A stretch of DNA of 45,753 bases, taken from Streptomyces sioyaensis. GTDB taxonomy: Bacteria; Actinomycetota; Actinomycetes; Streptomycetales; Streptomycetaceae. Location: assembly GCF_004122735.1 (NCBI RefSeq), contig NZ_SDIF01000052.1, positions 1 to 45,753 on the forward strand. Reading direction: 5' to 3'. Below, piece by piece: positions 24,035 through 32,689 of the stretch. The notes under the pieces were generated by a model, which saw nothing but the letters and a program-made list of their open reading frames with translations, was not told where the DNA came from and made no database searches. The translations under genes were made by a program, and so were the position numbers. Numbering within the stretch: the stretch's first letter is position 1; each line of letters opens with the position of its first letter.

Positions 24035-24709
24035 TTACGAATCACCGTACGGCGTGCGCCACGACTGAGCCTGTTCCGTTTTACGGGGAGACCTGTCCTC
24101 GACGTTTCGGGGAGGCCAGCCCAGCGGCATTGCCGGCTTTCGGGCTTCTCCATCACTCCGGATAGCAGCAGCACGCGCGGCTGATGCGCACAGCATCACA
24201 AGAATCGCGAGGATTGCGGAACCGCCCACCAAGTCAGACGCACCCGGCACCCCTCGAATCCATTGCACAAACCCTACTACCACCGTTACCACATAAACAT
24301 TGAAGCCCAGAAACGCCACATAGTAAATGATCCGCCATATCTGTGCGGACAGCCCCTGGAGCGACCGAAGCAGGAGCAGTCGACGCAGGACAGGAATCTG
24401 CTTCTGGGGCGCCACCTCCCCTTGAGACACCTCCTCTTGAACGGATTCAACCTCCGCGTAGCACCTGTCCAGCCATTCTTGGGCAGCTCGGGATTCCTGC
24501 CCCAATGGGCCCAATTGCTGACGGGCCTGCAGCCACTCTTGAATGAATTGCACCTCTGCCTGACCGATTTCGATTTTGCGTCGAAGCCGGTGATCGCGAT
24601 TCTTTTCCTTCCGACGGTCTTTGAGCAGAATACCCAGGACACCCATTGCACCCGTCAGCAACGGCGCCAAAAGCGCAACGACCGCCGAAAGTATTTGATT
24701 TCCCGTCAT
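24035..24709 (-). CDS. membrane protein of unknown family with a central coiled-coil region
   Basis: A 224-residue protein I do not recognise. Residues 5-28 (ILSAVVALLAPLLTGAMGVL) form one membrane helix, followed by a basic stretch (LLKDRRKEKNRDHRLRRK). A long charged, probably helical region spans about 45-105 (EIGQAEVQFIQEWLQARQQL). Two further membrane helices lie at about 122-150 and 158-182, and a hydrophilic tail ends the protein. The third-position GC is visibly lower than in neighbouring genes, which suggests a different origin. It is divergent from the PP2C gene. The layout (helix, coiled coil, helical hairpin) recalls two-helix membrane sensor or effector proteins, but no function is assigned. 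Confidence 0.65.
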   Translation of the reverse strand: MTGNQILSAVVALLAPLLTGAMGVLGILLKDRRKEKNRDHRLRRKIEIGQAEVQFIQEWLQARQQLGPLGQESRAAQEWLDRCYAEVESVQEEVSQGEVAPQKQIPVLRRLLLLRSLQGLSAQIWRIIYYVAFLGFNVYVVTVVVGFVQWIRGVPGASDLVGGSAILAILVMLCASAARAAAIRSDGEARKPAMPLGWPPRNVEDRSPRKTEQAQSWRTPYGDS

Positions 24710-24978
24710 AGGCTTCGTTCACCCGCTTGACGAAATGCATGCCACGTCAGCGAAGCAGGGGCCGCCAAGGCTTCTACATACAGCCTGCCCCTTCACGCCG
24801 GTTGGAGCATGTCGAGCGCGATCCTCGGTGCATGCGCGCCACTCCCGTGGGGCCCGCCGGGAGCGGGCCCCTTTCGCCGCTCATGGGGGCACTCCGGGAG
24901 CGGCCACTCGACGAGCAACACGCTGAGGTGAGAGGCGCCGGGATCGGTGTGAGACTGGGCGGGGAAGGGGTGATCCCC

Positions 24979-26187
24979 GTGCCGGACCCATCGCAGGCGC
25001 CCACCGATCCCGGCGCCGCCGTCGACGAGAGTCGGCTGGAAGAGCTGATCACCGAGGCGCAGATCGTCCTCCCGGTGGAGTTGTCCGCACTGGCGAACCG
25101 GTGCGCCTCGGCCCTCGGCCTGAAATCGGCGCTGATCCACCTCGTCGACCTGCAGCAATGGCTGCTCGTCCCACTCGATGAGTCCCTGGAACCGCTGCCG
25201 GTGGACGCCTCGCAGGCCGGCTGGGCGTACCGCACGGTCTCCCCGCGGGTGACGGACGACGGCGACGGCGTGGTCATCTGGGTACCGCTGATCGACGGTG
25301 CGGAGCGGCTGGGGGTGCTGGCGGTGCGGACCGCCACACTGGACGGGCCGCGGATGCGCCGCAGCCGGATGCTGGCCGATCTGCTCGCGATGGTCGTCAC
25401 CTCCAAGCGCGCCTACAGCGACTGGATCGCCGCTCGCACCCGCACCGCCACCATGCAGTTGCCCGCCGAGATGCTGCGGGCCTTCCTGCCGCCCCGCACC
25501 ATCGGCAGCAAGCAGTGCGTCTCGACCGCGGTGCTGGAGCCGGCGTACGACGTCGGCGGCGACGCCTTCGACCACGCGGTGGTCAAGCAGGTGCTGCACA
25601 CCATGATCCTTGACGGCATGGGCCACGATCTGGCCTCCGGTCTGGCCATCTCGGTGGCCATGGCCGGCGCGCGGAACGCCCGCCGCAGCGGCGCCGACCT
25701 GCCCGACCTCGTCGGCTCCGTCGACCGCGCGCTCGCCCAGTGGCTGCCCGACCACTTCTGCACCGGTGTGGTGTGCCGGCTCGACGCCGACACCGGGGAA
25801 TTGCGCTGGATCAACTGCGGTCACCCGCCACCGCTGCTGATCCGTGCCGAGCGGGTGCTCGACGGGGCGCTGGACAGCCCCCCGCAGCCGCCGATCGGCC
25901 TCTACCTCGAACTCGCCCCGGCCGCCCGCCAGGTCCACAAGACCACACTCGAACCGGGCGACCGCGTCCTGCTCTACACCGACGGTGTGATCGACGCGCG
26001 CGACGCGAACGGCGCTGAGTTCGGCCTCGACCGGTTCACGGACTTCATCATCCGCGCCTCCGCCGCCGGCCAGATCCCGGCCGAGGTACTGCGGCTGCTC
26101 ATCCACGCCATCCTCGACTACCAGCACAACAACCTGCGCGACGACGCCACCATCCTGCTCTTCGAATGGCACCCGCAACACCCGTAA
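24979..26187 (+). CDS. GAF-like and SpoIIE/PP2C-type serine/threonine phosphatase
   Basis: A 402-residue signalling phosphatase. Residues about 15-165 form a GAF-like sensor (VELSALANRCASALGLKSAL, then VIWVPLIDGAERLGVLAVRT). Residues about 185-400 form a PPM/SpoIIE phosphatase: EPAYDVGGDAFDHAVV and LDGMGHDLASGL with metal-binding aspartates, then RWINCGHPPPLLIR, LLYTDGVIDARD and NNLRDDATILLFEW. These enzymes usually act on anti-sigma factor antagonists in partner-switching cascades. The GTG at 24979 was chosen because GGGGAAGGGG lies 8 bases before it; the open frame extends to 24727 without family sequence. No anti-sigma partner is adjacent. Confidence 0.88.
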   Translation: MPDPSQAPTDPGAAVDESRLEELITEAQIVLPVELSALANRCASALGLKSALIHLVDLQQWLLVPLDESLEPLPVDASQAGWAYRTVSPRVTDDGDGVVIWVPLIDGAERLGVLAVRTATLDGPRMRRSRMLADLLAMVVTSKRAYSDWIAARTRTATMQLPAEMLRAFLPPRTIGSKQCVSTAVLEPAYDVGGDAFDHAVVKQVLHTMILDGMGHDLASGLAISVAMAGARNARRSGADLPDLVGSVDRALAQWLPDHFCTGVVCRLDADTGELRWINCGHPPPLLIRAERVLDGALDSPPQPPIGLYLELAPAARQVHKTTLEPGDRVLLYTDGVIDARDANGAEFGLDRFTDFIIRASAAGQIPAEVLRLLIHAILDYQHNNLRDDATILLFEWHPQHP

Positions 26188-26191
26188 GCCA

Positions 26192-26261
26192 GGGCGACGC
26201 GCCGTGGACGGCGTTGGCCGACCCGGCGGGCAACGAGTTCTGCGTCCCCGGCCGGGGCTGA
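26192..26261 (+). pseudogene. VOC (glyoxalase-like) protein, C-terminal tail
   Basis: Just after the phosphatase stop, codons read GDAPWTALADPAGNEFCVPG and then stop at 26259-26261. DPxGNEFC near the C-terminus is a signature of VOC/glyoxalase-like proteins of about 120-150 residues. Only the last 23 codons are left. Confidence 0.6.
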
Positions 26262-26619
26262 CGCGGAACTCCGCCCGCGCCCTCATGTCGGTGCCGCAGT
26301 GCGCGGCGCCGGGCCCCGCCCTCCCCGGACGCCACCTCACGACAGCCTGACCCACGCGGAATTCCCTGGAACGGCCCGCGAACTTCTTCCACGACGGTGA
26401 CCGCCCACTGGGTGCCGACGACACCACCGACTCCTCTCGGCGCGGCATGCTCACCATCGCCCGCGTCATCAGCCGCGCCATCAGCCGCGCCGAAAAGTCC
26501 CGCCTTCGGGCGGTGTTGACCTGACACGACATCGAGAGGCACTTCGCCCGTTCCGAACCCGGACACCTCCTCTTCCCGAGAGGCTGTGAGGGTGGCAGAG
26601 GCAGTACGGGTCCGCGAGA
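26262..26619. other. no recognisable gene
   Basis: A plus-strand stretch near 26,370-26,522 reads FFHDGDRPLGADDTTDSSRR, then MLTIARVISRAISRAEKSRL, and ends with TGA. It has no clear start and no family I know. It contains a small tandem duplication (ATCAGCCGCGCC twice near 26,467-26,490). Confidence 0.3.
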
Positions 26620-26823
26620 TTGACGACGAGTGGCAGCGCCTGCTGCAGGGTCGGCAATGGCTGTGAGCCGACCGTCGGCGCGGTAGCCATAGGCGCGGTG
26701 GAGTTGTGGGTTGCTGGCGTAGTGCGTGCCGAGGACCCGTTCGGTCAGGCGCCCCATCGCGTCCCTGGTGTGGTGCAGAGCGAAGATATCTCCGAGACGA
26801 CGAGTGGTTTCTGAGGTTTGCCG
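26620..26823 (-). pseudogene. RHS-repeat protein fragment
   Basis: On the minus strand the frame reads SETTRRLGDIFALHHTRDAM, GRLTERVLGTHYASNPQLHR, AYGYRADGRLTAIADPAAG. The G-R-L-T and Y-x-Y-x-x-x-G-R-L-T/x-I spacing is that of RHS/YD repeats from very large secreted toxin-type proteins. Nothing else of the protein, which would exceed 1,000 residues, is present. No toxin or immunity gene is seen nearby. Confidence 0.65.
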
Positions 26824-26926
26824 GCGTCTGACGGGAACGGCGCGGGCGCTACGGCCATCTCTGTGGCTGAAGGGACCGGGGTCTCTGCCCCGGTACCCCA
26901 TGCCGTTCGGCCCTGTGGAGGAGCCC

Positions 26927-28093
26927 ATGAATCGTGCACCGTCCACCCGCAAGCGCCGCCGGAAGCACGCCGCACTGCGGATGAGCGCCGTCGTCGTGAC
27001 CACCGCCGCGCTCGCTGCGTCGGGGGCGATGGCCGAACCGGCGACTGCCGCCACGGGAGGCACGGCACCGGTGCCGGCTCAGCCCGCCGGCAGTGCCATC
27101 GCGACGGGCCATGGCATACGCGTCGGCACGGTCAAGATCACCACTCGCCTGCGCAACGGCCGCTACGAACTCACCGATCCCACCCGGGGTGGCCTGACCA
27201 TCAAGGACTATCTCAACAACGAGTACTTCGGTGACCTGGAGCTCAGCAAGCCCTTCACCGGCAAGGACAACGTCTGGGGTAACGGCACCACCAGCAGCCG
27301 CGAATCGGCGGCCGTTGACGCCCACTTCGCCGCCGAACAGGCCTGGGACTACTTCAAGCACACCTTCCACCGCCTCGGCCCGCGTGGCGACAACAAGGGC
27401 CCCATCCTGTACGTGCACTTCAAGAAGAACTTCAGCCACGCTCAGGCCATCGAAGACCCGATGGCGGCGCTCTTCGGCGACGGTAAGAACAACAAGAAGC
27501 CCGTCACGTCGCTCGACGCGGTCGCTCACGAATACACCCACCTCGTCAGCGACGCCACGGCAAAGTTCGGCTACTCCTCCGAGTCGGACGCCCTCAACGA
27601 GGCAACCTCCGACATCTTCGCCGCCATGGTGGAATTCCAGGCGAACCTCCCCAGCGACCCCCCGGACTACCTCTTCGAAGAGCAGGTCTACGGAAAGTCC
27701 GCCCCCGTGCGCTACATGGACAAGCCGTCACGCGACGGCAAGTCGCCGGACTTCTGGAAGCCCGGGATGGCGAGCGGCAAGGACGGCGACACCCACTTCC
27801 AGGCCGGCATAGCCAACCATTTCTTCTACCTCCTGGCGGAGGGAAGCGGCAAGAAGACCATCAACGGCGTCGCCTACAACAGCCCGACCATCGACGGCCG
27901 GAAAGTCGCCGGTATCGGCCGCACCAAGGCGGCCCGTATTTGGTACGAAGCGCTCACCACCCAGTTCCACTCGACCACCGGATTCAAGCAGGCCCGGACC
28001 GGCACCCTCAAAGCCGCCGCCAAGCTGTACGGAACGTCCAGCCGCGAGTATGCGGCCGTCCAGAAGGCATGGTCCGCGGTCAACGTCAAGTAG
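26927..28093 (+). CDS. secreted M4-family (thermolysin-like) metalloprotease without propeptide
   Basis: A 388-residue secreted zinc protease. The ATG at 26927 has GGAGGAG at 26917-26923 and is followed by a basic-then-hydrophobic signal peptide ending ATAA. The zinc site is H201-E202-x-x-H205 in VAHEYTHLVS with E225 in ALNEATSDIF. The transition-state histidine is H290 in GDTHFQAGIANHFFYLL. The mature-type N-terminus (VGTVKITTRLRNGRYELTDP, TRGG) begins only about 20 residues after the signal, so the usual FTP/PepSY propeptide of about 200 residues is absent. So is any C-terminal P-domain. Folding without an intramolecular chaperone would be unusual; an in-trans helper is possible. The gene is monocistronic. 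Confidence 0.9.
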   Translation: MNRAPSTRKRRRKHAALRMSAVVVTTAALAASGAMAEPATAATGGTAPVPAQPAGSAIATGHGIRVGTVKITTRLRNGRYELTDPTRGGLTIKDYLNNEYFGDLELSKPFTGKDNVWGNGTTSSRESAAVDAHFAAEQAWDYFKHTFHRLGPRGDNKGPILYVHFKKNFSHAQAIEDPMAALFGDGKNNKKPVTSLDAVAHEYTHLVSDATAKFGYSSESDALNEATSDIFAAMVEFQANLPSDPPDYLFEEQVYGKSAPVRYMDKPSRDGKSPDFWKPGMASGKDGDTHFQAGIANHFFYLLAEGSGKKTINGVAYNSPTIDGRKVAGIGRTKAARIWYEALTTQFHSTTGFKQARTGTLKAAAKLYGTSSREYAAVQKAWSAVNVK

Positions 28094-28110
28094 CCAGCCA
28101 GGAAAGGCAA

Positions 28111-28126
28111 GAGCCACCTGCGGCTC
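28111..28126 (+). terminator. small hairpin after the M4 protease gene
   Basis: GAGCC-ACCTGC-GGCTC lies 18 bases after the stop codon. The stem is short (5 bp), so this is a weak terminator candidate. Confidence 0.35.
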
Positions 28127-28167
28127 CACCGAATCGGGGATGGTCTCCAGGAGTCGTCAACCAAGTG

Positions 28168-28263
28168 TCACGTCCACATCAGAAGCGATGCGACGGTGAT
28201 GGCTGCTCGGTAGGACTCAGCGATTTGGTCATAGCCGGTCGCGATACCGTGCCACTGCTTCAA
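28168..28263 (-). pseudogene. IS5-family transposase, C-terminal tail
   Basis: The last 31 codons of a transposase read LKQWHGIATGYDQIAESYRA, then AITVASLLMWT and stop at 28168-28170. The pattern LKQWRGIATRYDKxxxSYxAAxxLASxxxW is the C-terminus of IS5-type transposases. The fragment abuts, tail to tail, an IS630-like fragment on the other strand. Confidence 0.7.
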
Positions 28264-28447
28264 GCCGCACGGGCTCCACCTGGCCAACTCCCACCACCAC
28301 AGCCGCCCCGTGCAGCCCCGGGCCCTGCACGCCTACCTCCGCTGGCGCAACACCAACGCCCGCCACCCCGACGTGCTCGCCCCCAGCGCAAGGAACGCGC
28401 CCGCATCCGCAGCGAGAAAGGCATCCGTTGGGGAGGCCGACCGCTTC
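28264..28447 (+). pseudogene. IS630-family transposase, C-terminal fragment, frameshifted
   Basis: The sequence reads RALHAYLRWRNTNARHPDVL. After a frame change near 28,380 it reads QRKERARIRSEKGIRWGGRP. This matches the C-terminal tail of an IS630-type transposase from Streptomyces as I remember it. No complete element or terminal repeats remain. It ends about 20 bases from the stop of the GNAT gene. Confidence 0.5.
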
Positions 28448-28466
28448 GCTTCCAGCAGCAGTTTGA

Positions 28467-29015
28467 TCAGACCGGAACTTCAAATATGAGTTCGAGGCCG
28501 TCTTCCTCGTCCCATTGTTCTCCGACCGCGACGAAGCCAAATCCAGAAATCGTGGCCAGGGATGCCGTGTTGTCAGGACTGATCGTCACCCGCACGGTCC
28601 TGATTCGGGCTTCTGCAACGGCCCGACGCACCAATGCGGCCAGCATCGCTCTGGCGTAGCCCTGACGACGGTAGACGGGGACCACCGAGTAACCGAGCTC
28701 CACCATGCCCGCCTCATCCGGCGGCCCATGGAACCCGGCATACCCCACGACGGCACCTTCCGGCTCGGCTACCACGATCTGCGTGAGCCACCCCGCGCAA
28801 CCCGGGTCCGAGGTCAGCTGATTGACCCGGTACTGCCACACCCACTTTGCCGTGTCGGTGACGAAGTACTCGCTGAGAGCGACACCTGCTTCGGCACTGG
28901 CTTGAGCCAGGTCGTCCTTGAGCAAGGCGATCATGGTCGTGCTCGATAACTCAACAAATCGCACGGACTTCCCGCTCGTGGAGACTGGGGTCCGGCGCTC
29001 GGCTTTGTCTGTCAC
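28467..29015 (-). CDS. GNAT-family N-acetyltransferase
   Basis: A 182-residue acetyltransferase. The acetyl-CoA site is in VVPVYRRQGYARAMLAALVR (Q/RxxGxA-type motif), preceded by the beta strand VVGYAGFHGPP and MVELGYSV, and followed by RTVRVTISPDNTASLATISG and FGFVAVGEQ. This order is the GNAT fold of the RimJ/RimL type. The substrate may be an amine on a small molecule or protein. The GTG at 29015 gives MTDKAERRTP; a shorter start is possible because the first ~20 residues are not conserved-looking. It is flanked by transposase debris on its 3' side. Confidence 0.85.
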   Translation of the reverse strand: MTDKAERRTPVSTSGKSVRFVELSSTTMIALLKDDLAQASAEAGVALSEYFVTDTAKWVWQYRVNQLTSDPGCAGWLTQIVVAEPEGAVVGYAGFHGPPDEAGMVELGYSVVPVYRRQGYARAMLAALVRRAVAEARIRTVRVTISPDNTASLATISGFGFVAVGEQWDEEDGLELIFEVPV

Positions 29016-29292
29016 AGCGGGAATCGTCGTGGCGCGTCCAGGACGTGTCCAACAGTTTTCGCACTACCCGGCACCGATCACCACGACCTCTACGTCACGC
29101 ACCCCGGAGTGGTTCGTGCTTCACCCAACCAGGAAAGCGGCGGATGTCTTCCCGGGTGGGCGAAGACTTCCGGACACAGCGGCCCCTGGCCCTCCGGGCC
29201 CTCCCGGATCGGACATGCGCCGCGTCGCCAGATGGCGAGAGATACCCGCGGGGCTGGCGACGAGAGCGAGCCGCCCTTACGAAAATGAACGC

Positions 29293-29566
29293 GTGAGCAC
29301 CGCATTCACCACTCGCACCCTGGAAGTCACCACCAGCACCTCCGAGACCGTCGCCGACCTCATCGGCGACTGCCCGAGTTCCTCCAAGAGGCCGCAGTCG
29401 CCCCCGACGGCCTGCTGAACATCTTCGTGCCGCACGCCACAGCCGGCATCGCCGTACGGGAAACCGGCGCAGGCAGCGACGAAGACCTCCTGGCCACGCT
29501 CCACGACCTGCTGCCCGCCGACAACCGCTGGCGCCACCGCCACGGCAGCCCCGGCCACGGCCCCCC
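29293..29566 (+). pseudogene. YjbQ/UPF0047-family protein, frameshifted and 3'-truncated
   Basis: A GTG at 29293 starts STAFTTRTLEVTTSTSETVA. The frame is lost near 29374 and continues one frame over as EFLQEAAVAPDGLLNIFVPH, ATAGIAVRETGAGSDEDLLA, then DLLPADNRWRHRHGSPGHG. This is the UPF0047/YjbQ fold (secondary thiamine-phosphate synthase type), with the HATAGI histidine and the GSPGHG motif. The C-terminal ~45 residues, including the second active-site region, are missing. Family length is about 140. Confidence 0.8.
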
Positions 29567-29609
29567 CTCAGCCCATGTCCGACCAGTAACCGTCCAAAGG
29601 AGTTCCTAC

Positions 29610-30067
29610 ATGGAGTTTGAGGTTCAGGCGCGTGGGCGGGCTACCCGCCGGTGGATCGCGTTCGTGCTGATCGCACTCGGGGCGATTTTCTTAGTCTTCG
29701 GGTTGGTCCTGGCGAGGGTGTCGGCCTCATTCCTGTCGGACGCGAAGCGGACCCGGGGCTCAGTGGTGTCGCTGGATTGGCGCGAGGACGACCACGGGGA
29801 GGGCCGCACGCCCGTGGCGTACCCGGTGGTCGAGTTCACGTCGGCGGACGGCATGCCGAGGCGATTCCAGAGCTCGACGGTTCCCATCCGCCCTCGTACG
29901 AGAAGGGTGAACGGGTCGAGGTGCTGTACCGCGCCGATTCCCCCAAGGATGCGCGGATCAACGGGTTCGCCTCACTGTGGCTGCTGCCGTTGACCTTTGG
30001 TGGGACCGGGTTGCTGATGTCGGCGGGCGGGACAGCCGTTGCCATGGCACGGCGGTGGCGTTCCTAA
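29610..30067 (+). pseudogene. DUF3592 membrane protein with a single-base frameshift
   Basis: The ATG at 29610 with AAAGGAG at 29596-29602 opens MEFEVQARGRATRRWIAFVL, a membrane helix, then SDAKRTRGSVVSLDWRED and YPVVEFTSADGMPRRFQSST. A frame change near 29880 then gives SHPPSYEKGERVEVLYRADS, PKDARINGFASLWLLPL and a second helix, ending at 30065-30067. The joined product is a normal DUF3592 protein of about 150 residues. One missing base restores it, so this is either a fresh mutation or a sequencing error. The function of the family is unknown. Confidence 0.75.
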
Positions 30068-30300
30068 CCGATGGCGAGCACTCAGCCAATCACCCCCACG
30101 CGACGGGGGCTGGCAACCCGTACACCACGCCCAGGCCGACGACCTCGACATCCAGCTGATCCCCATGGCCGACCAGCCCAACCCACACGACCCCTGAGTC
30201 GCGCCCAGCTCACCGCCCGCACCAGCGAAGCTACTGCGTATTCGCCTCTGGAGCTTTGAGTGACCGTCTGTCGGCACACTGCCGTGAGTGCCCGGCCACC

Positions 30301-30894
30301 TCACCCTCTGGGCATGGCTGCAGGGCGATGAACCTCCAGAACGACTGCGGTCCCGGCCACGGTTCGGTCCTCGTGCATAGTGATCTGCTGGCCGGGCTGG
30401 ACGTGCGTCCAGTGGGAGGGGGTGAGTGGCACGAGGCGAACCGTGGCATGCCTGCCGGGCTCCAGCATGGGCATGTTCTCAACCCAGAGCGCGGCGATGC
30501 TGACCGCACGTTCACCGGTGGGCGAGAGGTGTCCGATGTCCCACATGGGTCGCAGAACCCCGGCGCCGGAGATTGGTGTCGTGCGTCGGCCCTCGCCGGC
30601 AAGGCGGAGCGTCAGATCTGCTCGGATTACGCCGTTGCGGATCTCGGCGCACCGCCAATGGCACCAGGCCGCGCTCCGCTCCAGCTGGAGCTGTTCAGCC
30701 GCTTCGGCGAGCTTCTCCCAAAACGCCAGAGGGATCGAGCGACCGTCCCCGAGTTCCTCCAGCAGGCCCAGGGCGACCTCCCACTCGTCGTGGGCGAGGT
30801 AGTCCCAGATGTCTTGCACCGTGATGTCGTTCTCGGTGGCGGTCTCTTCCGGGACCAGCAGGGAGGCTGATTCGAGCAGCTCAGGGACGTCCAT
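30301..30894 (-). CDS. conserved protein with EF-Tu domain-3-like C-terminus
   Basis: A protein of about 197 residues. The N-terminal half is helical and acidic (VQDIWDYLAHDEWEVALGLL, EELGD, then WEKLAEAAEQLQLERSAAW). The C-terminal half (VLRPMWDIGHLSPTGE, then MLEPGRHATVRLVPLTPSHW, VQPGQQITMHEDRTVAGTAV) resembles the beta-barrel of EF-Tu domain 3, where R-x-V-x-G-x-A/G-x-V is typical. I know similar proteins only as Streptomyces hypotheticals and assign no function. The ATG at 30894 (MDVPELLES) was chosen because family-like sequence starts there; ATG 30912 is also in frame. No ribosome site decides it. Confidence 0.65.
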   Translation of the reverse strand: MDVPELLESASLLVPEETATENDITVQDIWDYLAHDEWEVALGLLEELGDGRSIPLAFWEKLAEAAEQLQLERSAAWCHWRCAEIRNGVIRADLTLRLAGEGRRTTPISGAGVLRPMWDIGHLSPTGERAVSIAALWVENMPMLEPGRHATVRLVPLTPSHWTHVQPGQQITMHEDRTVAGTAVVLEVHRPAAMPRG

Positions 30895-31226
30895 GCGCTC
30901 ATTGTCGAGCATATGCAAGAGCGTCCCGGCGCTCGTCCACTCCGTAGTTCAGAGAAGGCACCCGCCACATCGTGTGGCGCCAGATCGACACCCACACCAC
31001 CCTCACCGGCCCCTGACCAAGCGGGCACGCCGGCCGGGCCCCACCCAGTCCTCGCCCACGCCGGCACATCACCGCCCGGTGCGCGAGCTCCCAGAAGGGG
31101 CGATCGTCCAGTGCAAGCGATGGCGGCGTGCAACTGCCTGGCCGCTCCGGTTGTCCTTTGGTACGTGACGCCCGTAGACCCAAGCTTTGTTCCTGCCGGA
31201 AAGTGGTTGGCCGCGCTGTAGCCACG
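30895..31226. other. no recognisable gene
   Basis: About 330 bases between two divergent genes. It presumably contains their promoters. Open frames here lack family content. Confidence 0.4.
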
Positions 31227-32689
31227 GTGCCGACCTCGCCTCGGCCGGCTGCCCTGGCATCCAGGTCGGTGGACATACTGCGTGCCTGGCTCATCGGACG
31301 GAGGCACCGCGCCGCCCACCTGGCCACTCTGTCGCCCGGCGATGACATCGACTGCAGAGGCACCTCTTTCACCGTAGAGCTGTTGGACCAGTGGCTCGAC
31401 GCGCTGGTCGATCCGACCACTGGACGCCCTCACCTTGGCAATGCCATCTTCTACAGGGCGGGGTTCACCGGCAGAGTCGATTTCCGCGAGGCGACCTTCA
31501 CCGGCGTTGCCCTGTTCTTCGAGACAACATTTAATGTTGTCACGCCATCTTTAACGACGTGACCTTTGCCAGCGAAGCCTTATTCGACTTGGCGACCTTT
31601 ACCGGCATCTCCGGATTTGGCAGGGCGACCTTCGCCGGCGACGCCGAGTTCCACTGGGCGACCTTCGGTTCCGCCGCGTTCCCTGGTGTGACAATCGCCG
31701 GCAACGTCGACTTCGACATGGCGCAGTTCGAGAAAGTGGCTCACTTGAGGCCGGTGGTGTGTGGAAAGCGGGTGTCGATGAATGATGCGGTCTTCCAGCA
31801 GTCGGCGACACTGAAGTTCGCAGTCGAACAGGTGACCGGCGTGCTCACGCGGTGGGCGTCGACTGTCCAGTTCCACCTTCGGTACGCCGAACTGGACCTG
31901 CGTGACGCAGTCTTCGAGTACCCGGTAGTTGTCGCCACTCACCCCGTCCGCTTCCGCGGTATATCGGGCGACCCGATGCCGGAGGCGGCGCTGTCCGACC
32001 GGCAGCCCGGCACGCGGCTGGTGTCGGTGAGCGGGGTGGATGCCGCGCACCTGGCGCTGCACGAGGTCGACCTGAGCGTGTGCCGGTTCGCCGGAGCTGT
32101 CCACCTCGAGCAGATGAAGGTGGACGGCTGGTGCACCTTCGCCACCACCCCCACCAGCTGGGACAGGCGATTCCCCTGGCAGTGTCGCCGAAACACGCTG
32201 CCGGAAGACCACCACGGGCGGGTGCACACCGCCCGCTTCCCCGACCGGGCCGTCGCCCGAGGCTGGACCGCTCCGGCCCAGGACGCCCCCAAGCTTCAGC
32301 CCGCGGCGGTGGCCGCACTGTACCGGCAGCTGCGCAAGTCCTTGGAGGACAGCAAGAACGAACCAAACGCCGCCGACTTCTACTACGGCGAGTGCGAGAT
32401 GCGCCGCCACGACGCCACCCGGCCGTTCGGCGAGCGGGCGCTGCTGACTGCCTACTGGGCGCTGTCAGGCTATGGCCTGCGCGCCGCCCGCGCCCTGGCC
32501 TGGCTGATGACCGCCATGATCGCCACCGTCTTGGCGATGGGGTTGTGGGGCATGGGACGCGACCTGGATCAATTGGGCATAGGCCTGGAGGCGCGAGGCG
32601 TATACAGGGTCAGCAGCGCCGATGCCCCGATCGAATCCGTAGTCGTTCCCATGGTCCGGCTGGAGCGCCCCCTTGTACAGGTGCTGCCG
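31227..32689 (+). pseudogene. pentapeptide-repeat membrane protein, frameshifted and 3'-damaged
   Basis: After CRGTSFTVELLDQWLDALVD come degenerate pentapeptide-type repeats centred on F: GNAIFYRAGFTGRVDFREAT, FTGVALFFETTF. A frameshift near 31,540-31,558 follows, then FASEALFDLATFTGISGFGR, ATFAGDAEFHWATF and more. A helical region (AAVAALYRQLRKSLEDSKNE) and a membrane helix (LAWLMTAMIATVLAMGL) follow, as in many Streptomyces pentapeptide-repeat proteins. The normal end (further helices) is missing; from about 32,690 the open frame is antisense to an aldolase fragment. The frameshift lies beside a perfect 19-bp palindrome at 31526-31544. The GTG at 31227 is one of several possible starts. Confidence 0.7.

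Noticed and set aside
26467..26490. Tandem ATCAGCCGCGCC pair as a possible repeat array
   Set aside because: Only two units; consistent with simple slippage in decayed sequence.
24793..27063. 756-residue minus-strand open frame
   Set aside because: Mostly antisense to the SpoIIE-type phosphatase. Only a short internal part (26620-26823) is real, as an RHS fragment.
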